NCBI GenBank assembly: GCA_965183835.1
Contig: CBCYME010000013.1
Location: 1-64,000, forward strand
Origin: OMPR01 sp965183835
GTDB taxonomy: Bacteria > Pseudomonadota > Alphaproteobacteria > Rhodobacterales > Rhodobacteraceae
Reading direction: 5' to 3'
DNA: 64,000 nucleotides
Shown here: positions 8,481-17,582 of the stretch, piece by piece
How the letters are laid out: every line of letters starts with the position of its first letter
How positions within the stretch are numbered: position 1 is the stretch's first letter
The notes under the pieces: generated by a model
Database searches by the model: none
Told to the model about the DNA's origin: nothing
Seen by the model: the letters and a program-made list of their open reading frames with translations, nothing else
Position numbers and translations under genes: made by a program

Positions 8481-8909
8481 ATGGAAACAGATTGGATCTG
8501 GGGCCTGGTCGGCGGCGCGCTGATCGGAACAGGCGGGGCCATCTACCTGTTGGGCAACGGGCGCATCATGGGGGCCAGTGGCATCCTGGGTGGGCTGGTT
8601 GACGGTACCGGGCGATCGACGATGGTGGAACGCATCGCCTTTGTCCTCGCGGTTATTCTGACGCCCCTCTTGCTCATGCCCGTCTATGCCGCTGAAATCA
8701 GCACGCACATCACCTCCAATCTGGCCATTGTCATTACTGCGGGATTGTTGGTTGGTACCGGGACGCGCATCGCAAATGGCTGCACCTCGGGTCATGGCGT
8801 TTGCGGCATCTCGCGCTTTTCGTTGCGCGGCATCGTTGCAACCGTTTTCTACATTCTTGCTGGTGGCATTACGTTGGTTTTGTTCCGCCATATTTTGGGG
8901 GTCATTTGA
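8481..8909 (+). CDS. YeeE/YedE family membrane protein, N-half
   Basis: A 142-residue polytopic protein with about four hydrophobic segments. It contains the cysteine motif NGCTSGHGVCGISRFS (about 97-112) found in the first half of YeeE/YedE sulfur-compound transporters, here probably moving sulfide, sulfite or thiosulfate across the inner membrane. It overlaps the next gene by one base, and the two halves together correspond to one full-length YeeE. Its place beside the persulfide hydrolase supports a sulfur transport role. Confidence 0.85.
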   Translation: METDWIWGLVGGALIGTGGAIYLLGNGRIMGASGILGGLVDGTGRSTMVERIAFVLAVILTPLLLMPVYAAEISTHITSNLAIVITAGLLVGTGTRIANGCTSGHGVCGISRFSLRGIVATVFYILAGGITLVLFRHILGVI

Positions 8910-9340
8910 TGCGTATTATCATTGCCGTTCTTGCTGGTGCGTTTTTCGGGGCCGGTCTGTTCGTTTCTGGCATGACCGATACCACCAAAGTCCAAGGCTG
9001 GTTGGATGTGTTTGGCAATTGGGATCCCACACTGGCCTTTGTCATGGGCGGTGCCATCATCCCGATGTTCATCGCATGGCGACTTACCCCAAATCGCAAA
9101 CCTCTGGCCGGCGGAGAATTCCCCGCGTTGCCACGCCCGGAACTGGATCACCGCCTGATTGTCGGGTCCGTTCTGTTTGGTATGGGATGGGGGTTAGCTG
9201 GCCTGTGTCCGGGACCTGCTATGGCCTCCTTAAGCTATGGTGGGACTGCGGGTATCGTTTTTCTGACTGCGATGATTCTCGGCATGATTGCAGCACCTCC
9301 GCTGGGTGTAAAACTGGACAGGCTGGCAGGCACAGCGTAA
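8909..9340 (+). CDS. YeeE/YedE family membrane protein, C-half
   Basis: A 143-residue membrane protein starting MRIIIAVLAGAFFGAGLFVSGM, whose ATG overlaps the previous stop. It has about four membrane helices and the second-half motif GLAGLCPGPAMASLSYGG, where the Cys is the conserved substrate-handling residue of this transporter family. I chose this start over an upstream in-frame ATG because that one lies inside the preceding gene and reads through unrelated sequence. It works with the N-half as one transporter. Confidence 0.85.
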   Translation: MRIIIAVLAGAFFGAGLFVSGMTDTTKVQGWLDVFGNWDPTLAFVMGGAIIPMFIAWRLTPNRKPLAGGEFPALPRPELDHRLIVGSVLFGMGWGLAGLCPGPAMASLSYGGTAGIVFLTAMILGMIAAPPLGVKLDRLAGTA

Positions 9341-9349
9341 GGAAAGCCC

Positions 9350-9781
9350 ATGGATATTCGACCCATCACCTCCCGCTACGCTGTCTCGCCGCAAATCTCG
9401 GTTGAAGACGTGCCCGCCATCGTCGATGCAGGCTTTTGCAAAGTCATTTGCAACCGTCCCAATTCAGAAGTGCCCCCCAGCCATCAGGCAGAAGTCATTG
9501 CCGAGGCTGTCCGCGCTGCAGGGCTGGAATTCGAAATTCTGGAGCTTACCCACCAGACAATGACACCGGACAATGTGTCTCGGCAGCGAGCGCTGTCAGA
9601 ATGTGACACCGGCCCGGTTCTTGCCTATTGCGCCTCTGGGACACGCAGTTCTGTCATTTGGGCCTTGGGACAATGCCAGGCCTCTGATCCTGACTCTATC
9701 TTGTCCCAAACCAACGCCGCTGGCTATCAACTCGAAGGGCTGCGCCCAACGTTGGCTCAACTCTGCGATTCAGCGAAATAA
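9350..9781 (+). CDS. DUF442 (TIGR01244-type) sulfurtransferase/phosphatase-like protein
   Basis: A 143-residue cytoplasmic protein of the DUF442 family, often annotated as the beta-lactamase hydrolase-like phosphatase domain. The active-site loop is CASGTRS, with Cys94 and Arg99 in a rhodanese-like CX4R arrangement. In several bacteria this domain is fused to the persulfide dioxygenase; here it is a separate last gene of the same operon. It probably transfers sulfane sulfur before or after dioxygenase action. Nine bases separate it from the YeeE C-half. Confidence 0.85.
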   Translation: MDIRPITSRYAVSPQISVEDVPAIVDAGFCKVICNRPNSEVPPSHQAEVIAEAVRAAGLEFEILELTHQTMTPDNVSRQRALSECDTGPVLAYCASGTRSSVIWALGQCQASDPDSILSQTNAAGYQLEGLRPTLAQLCDSAK

Positions 9782-9843
9782 GGAAAGATGGCGCGGTTTT
9801 CTTGCCAAGCTCGCGCCGCCTCATGCCGTTCATTTCCCAAAGC

Positions 9844-11004
9844 TTAAGAAGATGGTGACATCAAGGGAAATGCGTCTTCATCCTCTCCCAATCCTGCCAA
9901 TTGCGAAATTTCAACTGCCGCAAGGTCAGAGTTCATATCAAACAGCGGTTGCTCTTCGTCAATAGGGTTAGACCGGGGTACCGCCGCCTCACTGTCGGGC
10001 GCGGTTACAAAATCCGTATGATCAATGACATCAGGATGCGTCAGGTTCTCAGCCCCCTCGGGAGAGAGCGCATCTCGCTCACCTGCAGCGCCATGTGCCT
10101 GAAACCCTGCATCATAGGGTTCAACAACCACATCCGCTTCTTTGGACTCATTCAGCCGCACAGCCCGCACGCCTCGACATTGCCCCAATCGAGCCAACGC
10201 AATTTGTTTGCCGTCAATCGTTAAAATTTCGGTCCGATCCAGCTTGTTCCCGATCAACGGCAACACATCCCCAGGCTTCATGTCGGCAAAGGCAGACAAG
10301 GGCAAACGAACCCGTGAGATGACCGCCTGCAGATCTGCACGCATCACACCAAAGGACTGATCCAGTCGCAGGCCAGCCTCTGCACCATCGCCCTCTTCCA
10401 TATCCTCCACAAGGTCTGGGATATCGGGAAATATCAAGGTGATCTGCCCCTGTGCCTTACCACTTGCAATTTCTATGGTCAGATCAAAGGTGCGATAATC
10501 ATCTGCTTCCATCGCCAGCAATAATGTCCGCGAATCTTCGACCCGCGAGCAAAACTCGTACCCAGAGAGGCACCGCCGGTCTGACAGCGTTTCGCACTGA
10601 TCCGCGGCGCGTGGAAGGATGGTATCAATGAGCGGGGCAACCATAGCGGCATCGGTACCGGTAAACGCGCGCTCACTTGGCGCCCCGTCAAAAACCTGTC
10701 CCATCGTTTGCTGTTGAATAATCGCCGTCAGACAAGCCCGATCGACACAGGCCGCGCCCATACGATCCTCTGGACCGATCAACAGCAGATACAACCGATC
10801 CTCAGCCACCCCTGCCGCAAGAGTTTCAGCCGACCGGCGCGCCTGCGTTGCACCAATAACGGACATCGCCAAATCAAATGAATCGGCCGCAGCACGAGCC
10901 AATGACAAGCGCAACGCCCGAAGAATTGATCGTTTGCTGTCCTGTCCATCGTCTTGGGCCAACGCAACTTTGCGCGCTAGAATTGAAAGAGTGTCCGCAT
11001 CCAT
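9844..11004 (-). CDS. FliM/FliN-type flagellar motor switch C-terminal domain protein
   Basis: A 386-residue protein with a FliM-like middle region and a SpoA (FliM/FliN C-terminal) domain at about 218-286 (RADLQAVISRVRLPLSAF, then KPGDVLPLIGN). It lacks a recognisable FliM N-terminal CheY-binding motif. About 100 acidic, poorly structured residues follow the SpoA domain, which is not seen in canonical FliM. No other flagellar gene is in the window. It may be a roseobacter-specific switch component or a SpoA-domain adaptor. It sits 82 bases downstream of the sensor kinase gene. Confidence 0.75.
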   Translation of the reverse strand: MDADTLSILARKVALAQDDGQDSKRSILRALRLSLARAAADSFDLAMSVIGATQARRSAETLAAGVAEDRLYLLLIGPEDRMGAACVDRACLTAIIQQQTMGQVFDGAPSERAFTGTDAAMVAPLIDTILPRAADQCETLSDRRCLSGYEFCSRVEDSRTLLLAMEADDYRTFDLTIEIASGKAQGQITLIFPDIPDLVEDMEEGDGAEAGLRLDQSFGVMRADLQAVISRVRLPLSAFADMKPGDVLPLIGNKLDRTEILTIDGKQIALARLGQCRGVRAVRLNESKEADVVVEPYDAGFQAHGAAGERDALSPEGAENLTHPDVIDHTDFVTAPDSEAAVPRSNPIDEEQPLFDMNSDLAAVEISQLAGLGEDEDAFPLMSPSS

Positions 11005-11086
11005 TTTTGAACGACCTTATTTCTGGTCTCGTTTTGGACTCTGGTTTAGCGCACAGGAGGTTACGGAACCCTTTACGTTCCCCGAT

Positions 11087-13762
11087 TTACATCGAGGCGC
11101 GTTCTTCTTTTGGGAGCCGGACCCGAAAGGCTCCGCCTTCTTTGCTGGACAAATAACTCACGTCCCCCCCGAGGCGCTGCATGATCTCTTTACAGATCGC
11201 CAACCCCAGCCCGGCACCGCCCGCCTTTTCCGCAGATACACGCGCAAACTTTTCAAAAATCATGGATTGTGCATCGCTTGGGATGCCACTGCCATTATCG
11301 ACAAAATCCACCATGACCTGCCCCCACACATCATGCACGGTAATCGTCAGCTCTGGCTCAGTTGCATCACAATATTTCTGAGCATTCGCAATCAAGTTGA
11401 TGAACACTTGCCCCAGCCGATCCAAATCCGAATACAAGACGATACGCTCATTCGAAAAACGACGCTTTACAGTCAGAGGGTTGCTCCATCCCGCCAGTGC
11501 CGTTGAAACGGACCGCTCCAGAACATCGCTCAAATCGCCACGCGCCCTGTTCAAATGAACCTGACCGCTTTCCAAAACACTTAGGTCCAGAAGATCATCC
11601 AATAGCCGGGTCAGTCGCAGGGCCTCATCGTGAATGATCGTAGAATATCGAACTTGTTCTTCTGGGCCCAAACCTTCGGTATCGCGCAGAATTTCTGAAA
11701 ACGCCCGGATCGAAGTCATCGGCGTGCGCAGCTCATGGCTCACCTGACTGAGAAAGGCATCCTTTTGCAAAGAGATTTGAGTGAGTTTGGTATTGGCCTC
11801 TCGCAGCTTGAGGGCCGTCTGGCTCAGCTCAGATGATTTGGCTTCAAGCCGACTTGAATATTCCAAAAGCTGTGCAGATTCATCGGCCACCGCCAACAGA
11901 TCCTCTACAGAAACAGAGGAGCCCCCAACAATTTGACCAATCATGGCATGGGCCGCAGCGGCTCCAACGGAACCGCCCAACTCACGCTCTAACCGCTCCA
12001 GAAAGACAGGGGTCGGTTCTGGCAACCCTCCGCGCCCGCCTTGTTCCAACGTTTGCACACGGAAAAATTCCTGCGCTTCACGGGCGCCTAAAATACGCTG
12101 GGACATAATCATCAGGTCTTCGCTCTGCGCCGCTGATCCGCTCCACCCGCGGGGGCCTGCCGAATGCTCAAAAACATTGACGAACTGAGCCCCTTGCAAA
12201 CGTTCCAGAGGACGCGGAAAGCTGAGCACAGAGGCAATGCAAAAAGCCGCAACGTTCAACGACAAAGACCACATCACAGCATGTACCATTGGGTCCAAAC
12301 CTGCGATGTCAAACAGCGCTTGCGGGCGCAACCAGCCCCAGCCGAATGGTCCATGATCCAGCACAGATTGCGGCATGGCTTCGCCACCGATCCCGGGCAA
12401 AAGCAGGGTATAGACCCATAGTGCAAAGCCGACCGTAAGCCCCGCCAACGCGCCTGTCCGTGTTGCCCCCCGCCAAAACAGACCGCCCACAAGCGCAGGC
12501 AAAATTTGCGCGATCCCGGCGAATGCAATCAATCCAATCGACGCCAGAGCCGCACCACCACCTGACAAGCGGTAATAGAAATACCCCAGCGCCATGATGA
12601 CAGCGATCGAAACTCGGCGTGCATACAGGACAACGGATCGCACATCCCCGGACACCACCGCGCCACCGCCCTTGGAGCTCAGCCAGATTGGCATGACGAT
12701 GTGGTTGGACACCATAGTCGACAACGCCATCGCCGCCACAATCACCATAGACGTCGCCGAAGAAAACCCACCTAGAAATGAGAGCATCGCCAATCCGTCT
12801 TGGCCTTGGCTTAGCGGGACAGTCAACACAAACAGATCCGGGTTCGCGCCTTGTGGTAACAGGTCCAAGCCCACCACAGCGATAGGGACAACGAACAGGC
12901 TCATCAACATTAGATACAGCGGAAAGGCCCAAGCCGCCGTGCGCAGATGCCGCTCGTCATCATTTTCAACAACCATCACCTGAAACATCCTCGGAAGACA
13001 GACAAAAGCCGCCGCCGAAAGGAACGTGATGGTCGCCCAGCGCCCTCTGTCCACCTGCCACTGACCAATTTCGGATGCATCGATCCGGTCCATTGTCGGG
13101 CCAATTCCCCCGGCAACGCCCCAAACCACAAAGATGCCGACGGCCAGCAAGGCGATCAACTTCACGACGGCCTCCAGCGCAACGGCTGTCACCACCCCAT
13201 GATGCCGTTCGTTCGCATCCAAGTTGCGCGTGCCGAACAAAATGGCAAAGACCGCAAGCCCCGCCGCAACCCAGAACACGCTGGCCCCTTCGTAGTAATG
13301 GCTGCCTGGATCCGCTTCGGCAAAGATCGAAAAGGACAGCGTGATGGATTGCAATTGCAACGCGATATAGGGTGTGACCCCAATTACAGCTAGGATCGTC
13401 ACGCAGATCGCCAGAGTATTCGACTTGCCATATCGCGATGAAATCAAATCCGCGATTGAGGTCACGCGCTGGCTGCGTCCGACCCGAACAAGTTTGCGCA
13501 ACCCCCACCACCAGCCGATCATGACCAAGGTGGGGCCCAGGTAAATTGTTACAAACTCCAGCCCGGACCGGGCGGCATATCCGACAGCGCCGTAAAAAGT
13601 CCAAGCTGTACAATAGATCGACAGGGACAGCGTATAAACCAGTGGGGATCGCAACCAAGTACTGCGCCCCGCAGCAGCAAGCCGGTCGGCTGCAAACGCC
13701 ACCCCGAACAGCAAAACAACATACCCTAAACAAACAAGGATCAAGACATTCAGAGACGCCAT
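11087..13762 (-). CDS. SLC5 (sodium:solute symporter)-type sensor histidine kinase
   Basis: An 891-residue hybrid. Residues 1 to about 500 form an SLC5/proline-permease-like transporter of about 13 helices. A linker with coiled-coil character (LEAKSSELSQTALKLREANTKL) leads to the HisKA domain, with phospho-acceptor His676 in SHELRTP. The ATPase domain has the N box (FINLIANAQKY), G1 (DNGSGIP, about 823) and G2 (GAGLGL, about 850). The family includes CbrA and CrbS, which sense or import nutrients and control carbon use. The start overlaps the small membrane gene by one base, so kinase, small protein and response regulator are co-expressed. Confidence 0.93.
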   Translation of the reverse strand: MASLNVLILVCLGYVVLLFGVAFAADRLAAAGRSTWLRSPLVYTLSLSIYCTAWTFYGAVGYAARSGLEFVTIYLGPTLVMIGWWWGLRKLVRVGRSQRVTSIADLISSRYGKSNTLAICVTILAVIGVTPYIALQLQSITLSFSIFAEADPGSHYYEGASVFWVAAGLAVFAILFGTRNLDANERHHGVVTAVALEAVVKLIALLAVGIFVVWGVAGGIGPTMDRIDASEIGQWQVDRGRWATITFLSAAAFVCLPRMFQVMVVENDDERHLRTAAWAFPLYLMLMSLFVVPIAVVGLDLLPQGANPDLFVLTVPLSQGQDGLAMLSFLGGFSSATSMVIVAAMALSTMVSNHIVMPIWLSSKGGGAVVSGDVRSVVLYARRVSIAVIMALGYFYYRLSGGGAALASIGLIAFAGIAQILPALVGGLFWRGATRTGALAGLTVGFALWVYTLLLPGIGGEAMPQSVLDHGPFGWGWLRPQALFDIAGLDPMVHAVMWSLSLNVAAFCIASVLSFPRPLERLQGAQFVNVFEHSAGPRGWSGSAAQSEDLMIMSQRILGAREAQEFFRVQTLEQGGRGGLPEPTPVFLERLERELGGSVGAAAAHAMIGQIVGGSSVSVEDLLAVADESAQLLEYSSRLEAKSSELSQTALKLREANTKLTQISLQKDAFLSQVSHELRTPMTSIRAFSEILRDTEGLGPEEQVRYSTIIHDEALRLTRLLDDLLDLSVLESGQVHLNRARGDLSDVLERSVSTALAGWSNPLTVKRRFSNERIVLYSDLDRLGQVFINLIANAQKYCDATEPELTITVHDVWGQVMVDFVDNGSGIPSDAQSMIFEKFARVSAEKAGGAGLGLAICKEIMQRLGGDVSYLSSKEGGAFRVRLPKEERASM

Positions 13763-14064
13763 CAGTTGCGCTCTGATCCCTGCGGGTCACCGCCAGACCA
13801 ACGCCGCGCTGCTATTCCAAACAAGACACTGAATACAATCAAGCCCGCCCAAACCCCAAACACATATCGAATTGCGACCGAGGTCGGCACGCCCTCAAGC
13901 CCGCCCCCCGAAGGCCATAGCAGGGGCACAGCAAACAACGCCGCCCCAAACACCGGGAGCAACCTTGCCGCATCCATCAACCGTCGACGCCGATAACTTT
14001 GACGTTCCAAAAAAACGGGCGGTGGGGCCACCGGCGCTGGATCGGGATCGAGGCTCTGGCTCAC
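13762..14064 (-). CDS. Small two-helix membrane protein between regulator and kinase
   Basis: 100 residues, GTG start overlapping the response regulator stop by four bases. A proline-rich N-terminus (PDPAPVAPPP) precedes two hydrophobic helices (about 33-50 and 64-86). No named family is recognised. Its tight coupling between a response regulator and a transporter-type kinase suggests a role with the kinase, perhaps as an accessory membrane subunit like the small partners of some sodium symporters. This is inference from position. Confidence 0.7.
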   Translation of the reverse strand: MSQSLDPDPAPVAPPPVFLERQSYRRRRLMDAARLLPVFGAALFAVPLLWPSGGGLEGVPTSVAIRYVFGVWAGLIVFSVLFGIAARRWSGGDPQGSERN

Positions 14065-14441
14065 AGTTGCGTGGCCTGTGCATGCAGATCACGCACAGCA
14101 GTCAGAACTTCGGCATTGGAAAACGGTTTGGTCATAAACCGGCTCACTCCGGCTTTTTCAGCCATCTCACGATCTCGGGATTGACCACGCGCGGTTAACA
14201 TCAAGACCGGCAGATTTTCCATCCCCTCAAGGTCGCGCAGCTCTCGCAGTATGTCCATGCCGCTCTTGCCGGGTAGCATCAGATCCAGAATAACCAAATC
14301 TGGATTTTCGTTGGAAATCACCTCGACCGCATCGGTCCCATCCGCATGCGTCACGACCTGCCACCCATCTCGGGTTAACAGGAATCGGATCGCCTCTGTT
14401 ATGTTTGGCTCATCTTCGATCAGTAGAACACGACGGTTCAT
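14061..14441 (-). CDS. Single-domain response regulator (receiver only)
   Basis: 126 residues, essentially one CheY-like receiver. Acidic pocket residues are Glu9/Asp10, the phosphorylation site is Asp53 (LVILDLMLPG), Thr83 lies in MLTARG, and Lys105 in FMTKPFS. There is no output domain, so it must act by protein contact or phosphotransfer. The start at 14441 is preceded by AGGA; an in-frame ATG 13 codons upstream lacks a suitable site. It is the first gene of the operon with the SLC5 kinase, its likely phosphodonor. Confidence 0.88.
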   Translation of the reverse strand: MNRRVLLIEDEPNITEAIRFLLTRDGWQVVTHADGTDAVEVISNENPDLVILDLMLPGKSGMDILRELRDLEGMENLPVLMLTARGQSRDREMAEKAGVSRFMTKPFSNAEVLTAVRDLHAQATQL

Positions 14442-14527
14442 TCCTGTCCTTTCCTCCCCCAAGAGAGACAATCGGCGCAAAGCCGCTGCCCTTATTTGTT
14501 AAGATTAAACGTGGTGTCATGGAACTG

Positions 14528-15829
14528 TCAAAACCCTTCGCTCAGGATTGAAGGTTCTCTGCGCGCACCGCACACGGCTCGGGGGCAAATTCGGCAACTG
14601 CTGCCGACAAGCTGCGCGTCTGATTGGCCTGTTTCAGCGCTGGCAACGGGCAAGATAAGCATGATGGACCGATACACCGGATCCCGATCAAATTCCGGCA
14701 TCTCCTGCGGCCAAGCCACCGCAAGGCAATCAAACTCGGCCGCCGTTCTGCCCAGTTGTGCGACACGGCGTCGAATCGGCACCAACGGGCGGTTCAAGGC
14801 CGTGAACAGTGGCCACAACGGACAGGATTCCCCGTGCCGCGGCAAAGCAAACCCGGCCACAGGTTTTCGAAACAGAATACTGCCCGAGGCATCACACACC
14901 ACCAAACCAACCTCATGCGACAAAATCTCGTTCGGCAGGCTGGCCAAACGGCGAAACACCGACGGCAGATCCGTGCGGAAAATCCGGGAAAGGGCGATTG
15001 GGTCCATCCCGTGCTTATCCAACGCTTTCTTAACGTCCGCTATGGGCATGATTTAGGCATCGGTAGCATATTGCGACAACAGATCACGACCAATTTTCCG
15101 GGCCGCCCCTTGCGTGAGGCCCTGCGTCATTGCCTCTGGTACGGGGTTGCCAATTTCCAATTGCTCAAAATGATAGCCATTGGCAGCAACAAAGGCCTCC
15201 ACCTCTTCCAATGGGACGCCCCGGCGTTCTTCGCTGGTTTCACTTTCATCCAGATAATTCACCAGCGCCTTGGAGCTTTCGGCCAACCGTTCTGCGTCTT
15301 GATCAAGATTGCGATGAAACCGGTCCCGCCATTCCGCCTCTAACTCTCCGGGTTCAGCAAGAATTGAAGAGGTCGACCGGATCGAAGCAGCGGTGGACAG
15401 AACCTCGTGCAGCGACGCGGCCAGATGCGGATCATGGGTCAGGCGGTCTGACAGGGTTTCCACCGTACGCTCAAGCGAAGCGATCCGGCGATGCCCCTTG
15501 GCCCAAAACCTCGGCCCAACCGGGAAACCGACCGGCAAACTCGTCTACGCGGCTGATTTCCGCAGCAACGGCCCCGGCATCCACAGCAGCTTCGCGCAGT
15601 GTTGCGATCAACGCAGCCTCTGCCCCTTCGGTCAGCATTGACGGCTCAACCCCCAGAACGCCGGCGATATCAACCAGTAGGCTTTCCGCCGATTCTGCGC
15701 CTGTTGTGCTCGATCAGGTTGAGGTAGGATGCAGAAATTCCCACATCCCCTTGCAAGATCCGACTGCCGCAGCCCTGCAATCAACCGCCGCTCTCGAATC
15801 CGGCTCCCTGTCAGCGTGTCACGCGACAT
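14528..15829 (-). pseudogene. XRE / short-chain fatty acyl regulator family, broken
   Basis: An N-terminal XRE helix-turn-helix (SRIRERRLIAGLRQSDLAR, then in a shifted frame VGISASYLNLIEHNRRR) is followed by a long ligand-binding region of the ScfR/DUF2083 type. The gene carries three single-base insertions in G/C runs (plus-strand positions 15747-15750, 15680-15681 and 15502-15504) whose sum restores the original frame. An in-frame TAA at 15053-15055 lies between LLSQYATDA and IMPIADVKKAL. Reading through gives about 430 residues, a normal length. Such proteins control short-chain acyl or propionate use; this one abuts a HAAT transporter. Either dead or base-called badly. Confidence 0.8.
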
Positions 15830-15992
15830 ACTGGCCCCCTTGTTGATAATTGCGCCTTTTCAAGGGCTTTCTGCACCGCAACATAAACCCCTTTACACAT
15901 AGCAGTATCTGATTGTGTATTTATTTACAAAATTATTGTTCATTTCAATGGGCTTATTGCCTAATTTTACAACCCGCACCCATACTTGATTT

Positions 15993-16004
15993 GCACAGAT
16001 GTGC
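15993..16004. promoter_or_regulatory. Palindrome upstream of the HAAT transporter operon
   Basis: GCACA-GA-TGTGC is a perfect 5-bp inverted repeat, flanked by TT and TTGC, about 56 bases before the substrate-binding gene and in the space shared with the divergent XRE regulator. It is a candidate operator for that regulator. The symmetric core is short, so chance is possible. Confidence 0.35.
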
Positions 16005-16059
16005 TTGCGCCGAGCGGAAGAGGAGCCGTGACGCGCCAATCACGAAATGGGAGGAATGA

Positions 16060-17450
16060 ATGTCAAATTCAAAGTTTACACGCCGTGGCGTATTGAAAAC
16101 GGGTACCATGGTCGGTGCCGGTGTTGCGCTACCAACAATTTTCACTGCATCGTCTGCAGCCGCTTACACCAACGAACCCACCGGCAGCTCGGTTACGCTG
16201 GGCTTTAACGTGCCTCAGACCGGTCCCTACGCGGACGAAGGCGCCGACGAACTGCGCGCCTATGAGCTGGCTGTTGAGCACCTGAATGGTGGTGGCGACG
16301 GCGGCATGATGAACACCTTTAGCTCCAAAGCGCTGAAGGGCAACGGCATCTTGGGTAAAAAGGTTGAGTTCGTCACAGGCGACACCCAAACAAAATCGGA
16401 TGCGGCCCGTGCCTCGGCTAAATCAATGATCGAAAAAGATGGTGCGGTCATGATTACTGGCGGTTCGTCGTCGGGCGTCGCGATCGCTGTTCAAGGTCTG
16501 TGCCAAGAGGCTGGCGTGATCTTCATGGCCGGTCTGACCCACTCAAACGACACCACCGGCAAAGATAGAAAAGCCAATGGTTTCCGCCATTTCTTTGACG
16601 GTTACATGTCAGGGGCCGCGCTTGCCCCCGTTCTAAAAGCACTTTATGGCGATGACCGCAAAGCTTATCATCTGACCGCAGATTACACTTGGGGATGGAC
16701 CCAGCAGGAATCTATCGCTGCGGCCACTGAGGCGCTTGGCTGGGAAACCGTCAACAACGTACTGACGCCTTTGGCCTCAACTGACTTTTCGTCCTACATC
16801 GCTCCGGTTCTGAACTCGGGCGCAGATGTTCTGGTTCTGAACCATTACGGCGGCAACATGGTGAACTCGCTAACCAACGCAGTACAATTCGGCCTGCGTG
16901 AAAAGCAAGCAAACGGCAAAGATTTTGAAATTGTCGTTCCACTGTTTTCCCGTCTGATGGCACGCGGTGCTGGTGAGAACATCAAGAACATCCTGGGTTC
17001 AACCAATTGGCACTGGACGCTGCAGGACGAAGGTTCAAAGGCGTTTGTGAAATCCTTTGGTACCAAATACGGCTTCCCACCCAGCCAGGCGGCACAAACC
17101 TGCTATGCACAGACGTTGCTTTATGCTGACGCTGTGGAACGCGCGGGCTCGTTTAACCCCTGCGCAGTCGAAGAAGCTTTGGTAGGCGGGGATAGCTCGC
17201 TTCCGGGCATCGATTCCCCTGCAAACAAAGGCTTTTTGTTTGACGGTCTTGGAAATGGCCAGACCTCTATCGCGGGGCCGATCACCAGTGCTTCAAGGAC
17301 GTTCTGGTTGTGAAGGGTAAAGAGAACCCGACGAGTGAATTCGACCTTCTGGAAGTCGTAGAGATCACTCCTGTGGCGCAGGTCTGGTACGAGCCGGATC
17401 ACCCGATGTTTGCGGGTGGTGATCTTGGAACTTGCAACCCAGGCTCATAA
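16060..17450 (+). pseudogene. HAAT-family ABC substrate-binding protein with frameshift
   Basis: Periplasmic receptor of the branched-chain amino acid/amide (HAAT) type, with a Tat-like signal (TRRGVLKTG) and a type I binding fold beginning VTLGFNVPQTGPYADEG. Frame 1 runs to 17313 but ends in an unrelated tail. A missing C near 17264-17265 explains this: restoring it gives a frame reading ...ADHQCFKDVLVVKGKENP and ending NPGS at 17450, the normal C-terminus. About 60 residues are affected. The four downstream transporter genes are intact, so either the lesion is recent or it is a base-call error. The substrate is unknown. Confidence 0.7.
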
Positions 17451-17582
17451 ATTTCGAAAATTACCAATTGGTCGATCCGTGTTTATTACATGGATCGATC
17501 TTACTCAGCCTGTGGATAGAGATATCTGCAGTCTCGAGATCTGTCTGACTGCCAAATCAGGCCAACCTTAAGGTAAGGACCC

